A DNA stretch of 64,000 nt from BNXB01 sp031548005. Lineage in GTDB: Bacteria > Bacteroidota > Bacteroidia > Bacteroidales > Azobacteroidaceae. A program made the position numbers and the translations under genes. Under the pieces are notes generated by a model. That model ran no database searches, was not told where the DNA came from, and saw nothing but the letters and a program-made list of their open reading frames with translations. Of the stretch, positions 1 to 8,748 are shown in pieces (the stretch's first letter is position 1; each line of letters opens with the position of its first letter). The DNA is taken from NCBI GenBank assembly GCA_031548005.1, contig JAVBRK010000008.1:94575-158574 (forward strand), given 5' to 3'.

Positions 1-876
1 AATAACTTTTCAAATCTGAATACTCCCAACCGCATTACGATAAACGATGAAAAGGGAAAAGAACTGTTACTTTTAAATGATAATGCCGAATTGAAGTCTA
101 AATTGGAAAGCGCACCGCTCCCTCAAAAAGAATTTTTCACCTTTGAAAATCCTCAGGGAATCTCTTTGAACGGATGGATGATGAAACCGGTGCAATTTTC
201 TTCATCGAAGCAATATCCTGTTCTGATGGTGCAATACAGTGGGCCGAACAGCCAGCAAGTAGCAGATAAATTCGGAATAGGGTGGGAGTCTTTTCTGGCA
301 TCTACCGGCTACATTGTGGTTTGTGTGGATGGACGGGGAACTGCCGCCCGTGGAGAAGAATTCCGGAAATGTACCTACATGAATCTGGGAATACTGGAAT
401 CGGACGATCAGATAGCTGCTGCTAATTATCTCGGAACCCTGCCTTTTGTCGATAAAGGAAAAATAGCCATCTGGGGATGGAGCTATGGCGGATCCACTAC
501 TTTAATGGCCATGAGTCGGGGGAATGGGATTTTTAAAGCCGGAATTTCTATTGCTCCTGTAACTGATTGGAAATTATACGATTCTGTGTATACAGAGCGC
601 TATATGCGCACACCAAAGGAAAATAATGTAAACTATGAGAAGCATTCCCCGATCGCTCTGGCCGGAAATTTGCGGGGAAGATTATTGTTAGTTCATGGAA
701 CTGCCGATGATAATGTTCATTTCCAGAATACAATGTATTATACCCAGGCTTTGGTGGAAGCCGGGAAGCAGTTTGAAATGCAGGTGTATCCGGATAAGGA
801 CCATAGCATTCTGGGTACGAAGTACCGGTTTCACCTATACATGAGGATTGCTGATTTCTTGCAACGAAGCATGTAA
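1..876 (+). CDS. S9 family dipeptidyl peptidase (DPP IV-like), C-terminal part
   Basis: The reading frame is open from base 1, so the start lies upstream of the window and only about 291 C-terminal residues are visible. They form the alpha/beta-hydrolase domain of a prolyl oligopeptidase-family enzyme. The nucleophile elbow GWSYGG has its Ser codon at 481-483, the catalytic Asp is in GTADDNVH (about 700-720) and the catalytic His in DKDHS (about 800). Family members are periplasmic and remove X-Pro dipeptides from peptide N-termini, feeding peptide catabolism. Stop codon TAA ends at 876, four bases before lipA, so the two are probably cotranscribed. The family call is strong; DPP IV specificity is inferred because the propeller domain is outside the window. 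Confidence 0.9.
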   Translation, partial: NNFSNLNTPNRITINDEKGKELLLLNDNAELKSKLESAPLPQKEFFTFENPQGISLNGWMMKPVQFSSSKQYPVLMVQYSGPNSQQVADKFGIGWESFLASTGYIVVCVDGRGTAARGEEFRKCTYMNLGILESDDQIAAANYLGTLPFVDKGKIAIWGWSYGGSTTLMAMSRGNGIFKAGISIAPVTDWKLYDSVYTERYMRTPKENNVNYEKHSPIALAGNLRGRLLLVHGTADDNVHFQNTMYYTQALVEAGKQFEMQVYPDKDHSILGTKYRFHLYMRIADFLQRSM

Positions 877-880
877 GCCT

Positions 881-1735
881 ATGGATAAAGATAAAGTTCA
901 TTTGAGAAAGCCCGACTGGTTGAAAGTAAGACTTGGGAACAACGATCATTTTACTCAAACCGGCCGGATTATTGAAAGTAAAGGGCTTCATACGATTTGC
1001 CAGAGCGGGAAGTGTCCTAATTTGGGGGAGTGTTGGAATAAAGGAACTGCCACATTCATGATCGCAGGTGACGTTTGTACCCGTTCGTGTAAATTCTGTA
1101 ATACCAAATCGGGACGACCGTTGCCCCTCGATCCGGAGGAACCGGAAAAAGTGGCTGCGTCCATCCGGCAATTGGGGCTGAAACATGCTGTGGTAACATC
1201 TGTCGACCGGGATGATCTGCCTGATTATGGAGCAAACCATTGGGCGCAGACGATTTCTAAAATTAAAGAGTATAATCCGGGAATTACCATGGAAGTTCTG
1301 ATCCCCGATTTTAACGGGCGTCATGAGCTGCTGGATCTGGTAATCAATACGGCCCCGGATATAATTTCCCACAACGTGGAAACTGTGGAGCGGCTGACTC
1401 CCCAGGTACGGACTGTAGCTAAATACCATACAAGCCTGGATGTTTTGAGGTATACCGCTGCATCTGGTATTCCTGCCAAATCGGGATTGATGCTGGGTTT
1501 GGGAGAGACCCGGGAAGAAGTACTTGCTGTGCTGGATGATCTGATCGGAGTGAACTGTCGTTTATTATCGATAGGTCAATACCTGCAACCGTCCGGAAAG
1601 AATATACCGGTGCAGGCTTATATTCATCCATCGGAATTTGAAGACTATAAATCGGTTGCATTGGAAAAAGGCTTCAAGTATGTTGAAAGCGGAGCGTTGG
1701 TTCGTTCTTCCTATCATTCGGTCGATTTTCTGTAA
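881..1735 (+). CDS. lipA: Lipoyl synthase
   Basis: Radical-SAM enzyme inserting two sulfur atoms into protein-bound octanoyl groups to make the lipoyl cofactor of 2-oxoacid dehydrogenases and the glycine cleavage system. Two cluster motifs are visible: the N-terminal auxiliary motif CQSGKCPNLGEC and the radical-SAM motif CTRSCKFC. The C-terminal RSSYHS signature, which ligates the auxiliary cluster through Ser, is also present. The ATG at 881 was chosen because an upstream TTG at 848 would overlap the peptidase by 29 bases and add non-family residues; this gives 284 aa, normal for LipA. A 10-bp stem-loop overlaps the stop codon. Confidence 0.97.
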   Translation: MDKDKVHLRKPDWLKVRLGNNDHFTQTGRIIESKGLHTICQSGKCPNLGECWNKGTATFMIAGDVCTRSCKFCNTKSGRPLPLDPEEPEKVAASIRQLGLKHAVVTSVDRDDLPDYGANHWAQTISKIKEYNPGITMEVLIPDFNGRHELLDLVINTAPDIISHNVETVERLTPQVRTVAKYHTSLDVLRYTAASGIPAKSGLMLGLGETREEVLAVLDDLIGVNCRLLSIGQYLQPSGKNIPVQAYIHPSEFEDYKSVALEKGFKYVESGALVRSSYHSVDFL

Positions 1736-1745
1736 AAAATCGACC
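1720..1745. other. Stem-loop across the lipA stop codon
   Basis: GGTCGATTTT and AAAATCGACC pair perfectly over 10 bp around a 6-base loop. No U-run follows on the plus strand, so this looks more like an mRNA 3'-end stabilising hairpin or a weak terminator than a standard intrinsic terminator. Confidence 0.4.
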
Positions 1746-1829
1746 GGGACATGGGAACAATTCAAAGAAAATTGATGTTATACACATAGATTGACAGGAA
1801 AATATTCTTTTTGATGATGTTAGATTCTT

Positions 1830-2957
1830 ATGAATTACAAAAGAATTCTTGAACCGGTATTTAATTCTGCAGTAGAAATTCTTCCGCTGATACTCGTAAT
1901 GGTGACAAGTTGTTTTTTCTCTTTGGGAACAGCCGCTTGGATTGGAGTTATTTCTTATGTGGTGTATCTTGTGAGCCATGTACTGTTGTTTGAACGGCGG
2001 TGTTCTCCATCGTATATGATATGCATTTGCGGCGCCATTCTGATATTTTATATCATAACCAAGCTCACATCCCCCTTTGGGCCGGTTTCTACCGAACATT
2101 TTACAATCATTTGCGAGGTATTGCTGATCGTTGTTTTTTCCATTTCACTTTATGTACGAACTTATATTACGAGCCGTGTCCGCAAACAGCATCTTAAGAA
2201 GGAATGGCCTTCAATGGCTATTCGGATAGATGAGTTTTTCTATGTGTCCAGAATGCTCAGGAATATGCTGGCGATTCACTTACTTATAGTTCTGCTGTAT
2301 AAGCTTTCGCCACCGAGTTTTCAGACTTCTTTCAAGGACCGGATTTTTATTCCTGGATTGTTGTTGTTGCTGATACTCCTTGTCGTTACTTTTGAAACAT
2401 TCAGAATCATTGTAATGAAGAAAAAAATCAATCAGGAAGCCTGGTTGCCGATTGTGAATGAAACAGGAGGAGTGATCGGAAAAATAGCCCAAAGCGTAGA
2501 CCAAACATCCCGGAAATCGTTCCTGCACCCCGTTGTTCGCATTGCATTTCTTCACCAGGGAATGTTTTACCTGAAAGAACGTCCCGGCTCATATGCTACC
2601 GATCCCGGTAAATTAGACTATCCGTTTGAAAAATTTGTCTATTATAGCCACTCCCTGGAAGAAGCTGTTGGCAATATTCTGGAAAAAGAAGGTGGAAGAC
2701 GGGACTTACCCGTGAAATTTGTCTTCCGGTATTTATTTAAAAACCAGACCATCAGCCGCCTGATTTACCTTTACACTTGCCGGGTCAATGACGAAGATAC
2801 GATGAAATGCCTTCAGATGAAAGGCGGAAAGTTGTGGACTGAGAAACAGATAGAAGAGAACCTGGGTAAAGGCGTTTTTTCAGAATATTTCGAAAAGGAG
2901 TTTGAAATACTGAAAGCAACAGTATTGATGGCAGAAAAAATTGCAACCGGAACATGA
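1830..2957 (+). CDS. Membrane protein with C-terminal Nudix-like domain
   Basis: A 375-aa protein. The N-terminal 200 residues hold about five or six hydrophobic segments. The soluble part (about 205-375) begins VNETGGVIGKIAQS and resembles the opening strands of isopentenyl-diphosphate isomerase-like Nudix folds. The expected Nudix box (GX5EX7REUXEEXGU) is degenerate in the LEEAVGNILEKEGG segment, lacking the REUXEE core, so hydrolase activity is doubtful. I have an impression of similar uncharacterised proteins in other Bacteroidales. It is preceded by a 94-bp gap after lipA and is convergent with the chromate transporter. Function unknown. Confidence 0.7.
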   Translation: MNYKRILEPVFNSAVEILPLILVMVTSCFFSLGTAAWIGVISYVVYLVSHVLLFERRCSPSYMICICGAILIFYIITKLTSPFGPVSTEHFTIICEVLLIVVFSISLYVRTYITSRVRKQHLKKEWPSMAIRIDEFFYVSRMLRNMLAIHLLIVLLYKLSPPSFQTSFKDRIFIPGLLLLLILLVVTFETFRIIVMKKKINQEAWLPIVNETGGVIGKIAQSVDQTSRKSFLHPVVRIAFLHQGMFYLKERPGSYATDPGKLDYPFEKFVYYSHSLEEAVGNILEKEGGRRDLPVKFVFRYLFKNQTISRLIYLYTCRVNDEDTMKCLQMKGGKLWTEKQIEENLGKGVFSEYFEKEFEILKATVLMAEKIATGT

Positions 2958-2982
2958 TGCTGGTCCGCAGTTCTGATTTTAT

Positions 2983-3507
2983 TTAATACAACAATAATCC
3001 GGAGATACCCGCCAGAACAATCAGTAAAATGGGGTGTATCTTCAGGAAGTAGCTGAAAACAAAGGATACGCCAAAAATAGCGTAACTCCTGTAATCGATA
3101 AAATTTTCCTTATTCATAAGCTGCAAAGCAGCAGCAGCAATTAACCCCACCGTTGCCGGCCGCAACACTTTAAAAATATCTTCGACATACTGATTCGACT
3201 TGAATTTGGCGAATACACGGGCAATGGACAATACAATAATAAAGGAAGGAAGGCATACCGCAAAAGTGGCCAGTACCGAACCTAAAATGCTATGGGTTAC
3301 GGTATATCCGATGTAAGTGGCGCTGTTGATTCCGATCGGGCCGGGTGTCATCTGCGAGATAGCAATGATATCGGTAAATTCTTGTTTCGTAATCCATTGA
3401 TGCTGATCCACTACCTCATGCTGAATCAGAGAAAGCATGGCATATCCACCTCCGAACCCGAAAAGTCCGATTTTGAAATAAGTAATAAAAAGATAGAGGT
3501 AAATCAC
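2983..3507 (-). CDS. Chromate transporter family protein (short-chain CHR)
   Basis: A single-domain CHR protein of about 174 aa. The family signature is clear: FKIGLFGFGGGYAML near the N-terminus and the SQMTPGPIGINSATYIGY loop, followed by hydrophobic helices. Short CHR proteins normally work as pairs encoded by adjacent genes; no partner is adjacent here. GTG at 3507 (Met-Ile-Tyr-Leu) fits the usual family start; a further upstream GTG at 3531 would overlap the tRNA-Thr gene by six bases. Natural substrates of Bacteroidales members are unknown, so chromate export is only a family label. Confidence 0.85.
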   Translation of the reverse strand: MIYLYLFITYFKIGLFGFGGGYAMLSLIQHEVVDQHQWITKQEFTDIIAISQMTPGPIGINSATYIGYTVTHSILGSVLATFAVCLPSFIIVLSIARVFAKFKSNQYVEDIFKVLRPATVGLIAAAALQLMNKENFIDYRSYAIFGVSFVFSYFLKIHPILLIVLAGISGLLLY

Positions 3508-3525
3508 GGTTGGAGAGATTGAAAG

Positions 3526-3598
3526 AGCCACTAACCAGACTCGAACTGGTGACCTACGCGTTACGAATGCGTTGCTCTACCGACTGAGCTATAGTGGC
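3526..3598 (-). tRNA. tRNA-Thr (anticodon CGT)
   Basis: The reverse complement folds as a 73-base cloverleaf. Acceptor arms are GCCACTA / TAGTGGC with discriminator T. The D arm is GCTC...GAGC, the anticodon loop TTCGTAA gives anticodon CGT, and the T arm is ACCAG-TTCGAGT-CTGGT. One A-C pair occurs at the base of the anticodon loop. CCA is not encoded. The chromate-family transporter gene starts directly downstream on the same strand. Confidence 0.95.
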
Positions 3599-3605
3599 AT
3601 TGAAA

Positions 3606-4052
3606 TTATTTCATCAGGTTTCTGAGAAAATCATCTAACTCCTTATCTAAGTTTGTCAGCAAATTCCCGTCTAATTTCAGCGTGTTATCGTCAAGGAATA
3701 AAAGTTCTTCGGTTACAATGAAATGATCGTCCACGAAGCTGACTGCAAATGGCTTGAAAATAAAATCTTTTTCAAAGAAATGATCCTGGTCCAACTGGCC
3801 GAGAACGAACTGGAGGGTATTTTTTAACTGTACCGGGAAATGATCAGGATCGGATTCGAGTTCTTTTTCAAGATTTAGTTCTCCTAATTTGTTCTCTACA
3901 TCATCATAAATTAAGAGTGAAGCATTATCTTCATCCAATTGTAGATAGATGTCACTCAATGAGTTGTCGCTATTTAATGATTCGAAGTTTCGGATGCATT
4001 TTTCGAATTCAGCCTTGAGTATCGGAACCAGATTTTCCCTTACAGTTTTCAT
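3606..4052 (-). CDS. Conserved hypothetical protein, acidic, about 148 aa
   Basis: A soluble protein with no signal peptide or membrane segment, rich in Asp, Glu and Leu, beginning MKTVRENLVPILKAEF. A start at 4076 would add eight residues; 4052 was chosen because MKTVREN gives a natural amphipathic helical N-terminus. It lies seven bases upstream of tRNA-Thr and 35 bases downstream of the lipoprotein gene on the same strand. I do not recognise the family. Confidence 0.6.
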   Translation of the reverse strand: MKTVRENLVPILKAEFEKCIRNFESLNSDNSLSDIYLQLDEDNASLLIYDDVENKLGELNLEKELESDPDHFPVQLKNTLQFVLGQLDQDHFFEKDFIFKPFAVSFVDDHFIVTEELLFLDDNTLKLDGNLLTNLDKELDDFLRNLMK

Positions 4053-4087
4053 AGACCATCTCTTTATTGCATGCAAAGTTAATATAT

Positions 4088-5149
4088 TTATTGAAATTGT
4101 ATATCCAGTATCCTGTTATTTTGTATCCGGGCATTAAGAGCCGATAGGTATCTGTCGGCAATAGCCTTTTCCTTTCCCGTTTTATCCGGATCGATTTCTT
4201 TATAATGACTTCGAGCCTTTTCCACCCATTCGATGGCTGATGACAGATCGTCTTCCATTTCATGGGAAACGGAGATATTCATGGCCATGCGCGCCTTGTT
4301 TTTTGCATTTTTTTGATTATCGTACAACTCGGTCCAGATTTCCCGCGCCTGTGGATACTTTTGTTTATCGAAGAAACGACGGGCTTCTGTTGGCCGGGCT
4401 CCTGGGTTCGTATATATGATCCTTTCGGAAGACTGCCATTGAGGAACAAAATAGCCACTGAGTTTTCCTGCGATATTCAGAGCTCCTTCATAAGCTATAA
4501 GATTGGGGAATTTGCAATACAGGTCGACCGAGTCATTTGTCAAGAGATAGTTGAGGTGGGCAATGCTATCCCCGGTTGAGAATGAAGTTAGTTTACTGTT
4601 TTTCTCGGAATAATAGACTGTGCTGGTAATCAGAGATATACATTTAATGGTGGAAAATACCTGATCGGCCTGGAAATATTCTTCTGTGGGACTTGTAATT
4701 TCCTGAACTACGTTTGTCAGCATCCGGTCAACCGAAATAATGACATTGCATCCTGATTCGTCATACAGCGAATCGCATACCTCCGGAGAAATCGGCATGC
4801 TTGCGAGCCATTCTCCGTCGTTTCTCAGTGAACTTTCGCAAATAGATACCTGTTTAAAATAATTGGCATCCGAAATGTATTTAGCTAACGCCTGAACAGA
4901 ATACAGCAACAACGTATCTGTTTGGATAAACTGTACAATATTGGTGTCTTTCTGGTTATATTTCAGGATTATAGCTTTATCCGGAGCTTGAGGTACGGCA
5001 TTGTTGACCACCAGCACTCCGGTTACCCCTCCCGGGATCGTTAATTGTGGAGGCGCTTGCGTTTCGATGGTAGTTATATACGAACTTTTGCAGGAAATCA
5101 ATCCTGCAATCACAGACAGTATTGTTAAACAATAAGCCGTAGGTTTCAT
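4088..5149 (-). CDS. Lipoprotein of DUF6340 type
   Basis: A 353-aa secreted protein. The signal peptide ends in the lipobox LISC, predicting acylation at Cys20 and outer-membrane or periplasmic anchoring. The body opens with TTIETQAPPQLTIPGG, a segment I associate with DUF6340 proteins of Bacteroidales, and ends with TPR-like helices (RFFDKQKYPQAREIWTELY). A start at 5176 would place nine polar residues before the signal peptide, so 5149 is preferred. It is 37 bases downstream of valS and may be cotranscribed. Function unknown; TPR-like repeats suggest an assembly or binding role (inference). Confidence 0.75.
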   Translation of the reverse strand: MKPTAYCLTILSVIAGLISCKSSYITTIETQAPPQLTIPGGVTGVLVVNNAVPQAPDKAIILKYNQKDTNIVQFIQTDTLLLYSVQALAKYISDANYFKQVSICESSLRNDGEWLASMPISPEVCDSLYDESGCNVIISVDRMLTNVVQEITSPTEEYFQADQVFSTIKCISLITSTVYYSEKNSKLTSFSTGDSIAHLNYLLTNDSVDLYCKFPNLIAYEGALNIAGKLSGYFVPQWQSSERIIYTNPGARPTEARRFFDKQKYPQAREIWTELYDNQKNAKNKARMAMNISVSHEMEDDLSSAIEWVEKARSHYKEIDPDKTGKEKAIADRYLSALNARIQNNRILDIQFQ

Positions 5150-5186
5150 GTTGCTCTCTTTTGTTAAGATAAGCAAAAATAATGAA

Positions 5187-7802
5187 TTATTTTAAGGATG
5201 CAATACTTTCTTTCAATGTTTTAATCTTACTTTCCGCATCGGCTTGTTTTTTACGTTCGGCATCGATGACTGCAGCAGGAGCTTTTGAAACAAAACTATC
5301 GTTGCTGAGTTTTTTAATGACTGATTGCAGGAATCCTTCAAGATAATGAAGTTCTTCATTCAGCTTTGCCAACTCTTCTTCTACATTAATATTGTTCCCT
5401 GTCAGTACGGCATATTCCGACGTTCCGACCAGGAACGAAACGGCTCCCGAAGATTTTTCCCCGGTTTTGGTAATGGCGGTCAGATTGCTCATTTTGATGA
5501 TCACCGGGTTGAAACGTTCATCGTGTACTCCGACGAATTGGAGTTCCAGCGGATCTTTGTTCGGGATATTTTTTTGAGTGCGAATAGTCCGGATGTTGGC
5601 TACGATATTTTTTACAACCTCAAAATTATTTAGAAGAGAGTCGTCAAAATTTTCCATGCCCGGCATGGAGGACTGCATGATGCTTTCTCCCGGTTTACGT
5701 TCTTCAATTGCCTGCCAGAGTTCTTCAGTAATGAACGGCATGAACGGATGGAGTAACCGGAGTAAGGCATCGAAAAATCCCAGGGCTTCGTTGTAGGTTT
5801 TCCGGTCGATAGGTTGCTGGTATCCGGGTTTGATCATTTCGAGGTACCAGGAAGAAAATTCATCCCGGAACAATTTGTAAACAGTCATCAATGCTTCGGA
5901 TAGACGGTATTTGGAGAAAAGATCGACCATTTCCGAAATGGCCTGATTCAGTTTGGATTGAAACCACCTGGCGGCGATAGCGGCAGCTTCCGGTTGTTCT
6001 GTACCTGCTACTTCCCAGCCTTTTACAAGCCGGAAAGCATTCCATATTTTATTATTGAAGTTACGTCCTTGTTCGCAAAGGGATTCATCAAACAGAATAT
6101 CGTTGCCTGCAGGAGCCGATAGCATCAACCCCATGCGCACGCCGTCGGCGCCAAAACCGGCGATCAGATCGAGTGGCTCCGGCGAATTCCCGAGCGATTT
6201 ACTCATTTTTCGTCCGAGTTTATCCCGAACGATACCGGTAAGGTAAACATTCCGGAAGCAGGGCTGGCGCCGGTATTCATATCCTGAGATGATCATCCGG
6301 GCTACCCAGAAGAACAGGATATCAGGCCCGGTTACCAGATCACTGGTGGGATAATAATATTCGATGTCTTTGTTCTGTGGATTGTTGATCCCGTCGAATA
6401 CGGAGATAGGCCATAACCAGCTGGAAAACCAAGTGTCTAAGCAGCTTTCGTCCTGATTCAGATCCGACAGTTGTAACTGTGGGTTCCCGGATTTTTCCCG
6501 TGCTGCTTCCAAGGCTTTTTCTGCAGTTTCCGCCACGACAAAACCTCCCTGTGGTAAAAAATAAGCCGGGATGCGATGCCCCCACCAAAGCTGACGGGAG
6601 ATACACCAGTCCTTGATATTTTCCATCCAGTGCCGGTAGGTATTTTTAAATTTAGACGGATACAACTGGATGGTGTCGTTCATAACGGCTTCCAGGGCGG
6701 GTTGGGCTAATTTTTCCATCTTCAGGAACCATTGCATCGACAACTTAGGTTCGATGGGAACGTCGGTGCGTTCGGAAAAACCGACTTTGTTGGTATAGGC
6801 TTCTGTTTTTTCCATCAACCCGGCGGCTTCCAGATCTTTTTCGATTTGTTTCCGGACATCGAAACGATCCATTCCGGCATATTGGAGCCCATGTTCGTTC
6901 AAAGTCCCGTTATCGTTGAAAATATCTAGAACTTCGAGGTTGTATTTCTCTCCGAGCAGGTAGTCATTCACGTCGTGGGCCGGAGTTACTTTCAGGCAGC
7001 CGGTACCGAATTCGATATCCACATAATCGTCTTCGATAATGGGAACCTCGCGGTTTACCAGCGGAACAACAACCTTTTTGCCTTTCAGATGAGCGTTTTT
7101 TGGGTCGTTGGGGTTGATACAGACAGCCGTATCTCCTAAAATGGTTTCCGGACGGGTGGTTGCAACAACGGCGTAACCTCCCTCTCCCACAATTTTATAG
7201 CGTAGGTAATATAATTTTCCTTGCTGTTCTTTGTGATTTACCTCTTCATCGGAAAGCGCAGTTTTTGCTGCCGGGTCCCAATTTACCATGCGAACCCCAC
7301 GATATATCAATCCTTTATTGTACAGGTCTGTAAATACTTTAATTACGCTTTCGGAGCGTTTTTCATCCATCGTAAAACAGGTGCGGTCCCAATCACAGGA
7401 AGCCCCGAGTTTTTTTAATTGTTCAAGGATGATCCCTCCGTGCTTGTCGGTCCATTCCCAGGCGTGTTTGAGAAATTCTTCCCGGGTAAGATCCGATTTT
7501 CTGATCCCTTCCGAGGCTAATTTTCCTACTACCTTGGCTTCAGTTGCAATGGAAGCATGGTCCGTTCCGGGCACCCAGCACGCATTCTTACCCATCATAC
7601 GGGCCCGGCGCACAAGGATATCCTGGATGGTGTTATTGAGCATGTGTCCCATGTGCAATACTCCGGTTACGTTGGGAGGCGGTATAACAATCGTATAAGG
7701 TTCGCGTCCATCCGGTTCGGAATGGAACATATGATGCTTCATCCAGTACTCATACCACTTGCCTTCAACCTCTGCCGGGCTATACTTCGTTGCAATTTCC
7801 AT
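5187..7802 (-). CDS. valS: Valyl-tRNA synthetase
   Basis: Class I aminoacyl-tRNA synthetase charging tRNA-Val, 871 aa, the usual bacterial ValRS length. From the ATG at 7802, the HIGH motif is HMGH at residues 50-53 (context PPPNVTGVLHMGH) and the KMSKS motif is intact at 532-536. The connective editing domain lies between them, an anticodon-binding domain follows, and a C-terminal coiled coil closes the protein, as expected for ValRS. An upstream start at 7835 would only add an unconserved leader. A TATTTTTG promoter -7 element sits at 7833-7840 on the minus strand; no clear -33 was seen. Confidence 0.97.
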   Translation of the reverse strand: MEIATKYSPAEVEGKWYEYWMKHHMFHSEPDGREPYTIVIPPPNVTGVLHMGHMLNNTIQDILVRRARMMGKNACWVPGTDHASIATEAKVVGKLASEGIRKSDLTREEFLKHAWEWTDKHGGIILEQLKKLGASCDWDRTCFTMDEKRSESVIKVFTDLYNKGLIYRGVRMVNWDPAAKTALSDEEVNHKEQQGKLYYLRYKIVGEGGYAVVATTRPETILGDTAVCINPNDPKNAHLKGKKVVVPLVNREVPIIEDDYVDIEFGTGCLKVTPAHDVNDYLLGEKYNLEVLDIFNDNGTLNEHGLQYAGMDRFDVRKQIEKDLEAAGLMEKTEAYTNKVGFSERTDVPIEPKLSMQWFLKMEKLAQPALEAVMNDTIQLYPSKFKNTYRHWMENIKDWCISRQLWWGHRIPAYFLPQGGFVVAETAEKALEAAREKSGNPQLQLSDLNQDESCLDTWFSSWLWPISVFDGINNPQNKDIEYYYPTSDLVTGPDILFFWVARMIISGYEYRRQPCFRNVYLTGIVRDKLGRKMSKSLGNSPEPLDLIAGFGADGVRMGLMLSAPAGNDILFDESLCEQGRNFNNKIWNAFRLVKGWEVAGTEQPEAAAIAARWFQSKLNQAISEMVDLFSKYRLSEALMTVYKLFRDEFSSWYLEMIKPGYQQPIDRKTYNEALGFFDALLRLLHPFMPFITEELWQAIEERKPGESIMQSSMPGMENFDDSLLNNFEVVKNIVANIRTIRTQKNIPNKDPLELQFVGVHDERFNPVIIKMSNLTAITKTGEKSSGAVSFLVGTSEYAVLTGNNINVEEELAKLNEELHYLEGFLQSVIKKLSNDSFVSKAPAAVIDAERKKQADAESKIKTLKESIASLK

Positions 7803-7948
7803 TGTTTTTAAGGAATTTTTTAGATTAGAGCGCAAAAATATAAAAAAAATAGATTCATGGTATTGAAAATCCGGTTATGTTTCGGGATGTCCCTGTATTT
7901 GATCGAATAACAGGCCGGACTTTCATTAAGGAATTATTTCCATAATTG

Positions 7949-7980
7949 TTTGTTTCCTATGCTTTATTGCACTACTTTTG
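7949..7980 (+). promoter_or_regulatory. Bacteroidetes-type promoter of the fumarate reductase operon
   Basis: TTTG at 7949-7952 and TACTTTTG at 7973-7980 are separated by 20 bases. This matches the Bacteroidetes primary sigma consensus (TTTG, 19-21 bases, TAnnTTTG). Predicted transcription start is near 7987, giving a leader of about 39 nt. Confidence 0.75.
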
Positions 7981-8025
7981 CGGGAAAATACAGTAATCTT
8001 AAAATAATAATTAAAACAAAGTTCT

Positions 8026-8736
8026 ATGTGTTGGTTATTTAACTCTTCTATTGGCAGGAAAGTTATCATGAGTGTATCTGGTATCACTCTTCTGCTTTTT
8101 CTGCTGTTCCACGTTTCGATGAACCTGGTAGCTGTGTTTTCGGAAGAAGCTTACAATGCTATTTGCTCTCTGCTTGGCTCCAATTGGTATGCTGTTTTGG
8201 CTACAGCGATCCTGGGCGCTATTGTGGCAGTCCACTTCATTTATGCGGCTATTCTGACCTTACAGAACCGCAAAGCGCGTGGTAATGACAGCTATGCAGT
8301 AAGCGCCCGTCCGAAGCATGTCAGTTGGGCATCCCAGAATATGTTTGTTTTGGGAATCATTGTCATCGGTTTTTTGTTGTTGCATTTCGCTCAATTCTGG
8401 TACAAAATGATGTTTACCGAGCTGATCGGACATCATGAAGTAGAATTGGGAGGCCGGATGGTTTCTTCTCATGCCGGGGCTGAATTTATTAAGTATTATT
8501 TCAGCCAGACCTGGGTGGTCGTGGCTTATTTAGTATGGTACGTAGCATTGTGGTTCCACTTGTCGCATGGATTCTGGAGTGCATTTCAAACGCTCGGGGT
8601 AAACAATACCGTGTGGTTTAATCGTTGGAAAGTAACCGGACAGGTTGTAGCAACCTTACTTTGTCTTGGTTTTGCTTCTGTGACCCTTTACTTTTATGTG
8701 AAATCATTCTGCGCCGGTGGATGCTGCGGAGTTTAA
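8026..8736 (+). CDS. frdC: Fumarate reductase / succinate dehydrogenase cytochrome b subunit
   Basis: A 236-aa integral membrane protein with five predicted transmembrane helices. It anchors the flavoprotein and iron-sulfur subunits and passes electrons between menaquinone and fumarate through haem b. The opening SSIGRKVIMSVSGITL and the His residues in LFHVSMNL, VHFIYA, LLHFAQFW and WFHLSHGF match the single-polypeptide cytochrome b-558 family found in Bacteroidetes and epsilon-proteobacteria. It is the first gene of the frdCAB operon, 12 bases before frdA. In anaerobic Bacteroidales the complex mainly reduces fumarate to succinate (family knowledge). Confidence 0.93.
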   Translation: MCWLFNSSIGRKVIMSVSGITLLLFLLFHVSMNLVAVFSEEAYNAICSLLGSNWYAVLATAILGAIVAVHFIYAAILTLQNRKARGNDSYAVSARPKHVSWASQNMFVLGIIVIGFLLLHFAQFWYKMMFTELIGHHEVELGGRMVSSHAGAEFIKYYFSQTWVVVAYLVWYVALWFHLSHGFWSAFQTLGVNNTVWFNRWKVTGQVVATLLCLGFASVTLYFYVKSFCAGGCCGV

Positions 8737-8748
8737 AAACAAACAGCT

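Noticed and set aside
548..1429. Long minus-strand frame opposite the peptidase and lipA
   Set aside because: Antisense shadow of two strongly supported genes, with no protein-like features. Other long antisense frames, such as 34173-34931 and 57176-58093, were rejected for the same reason.
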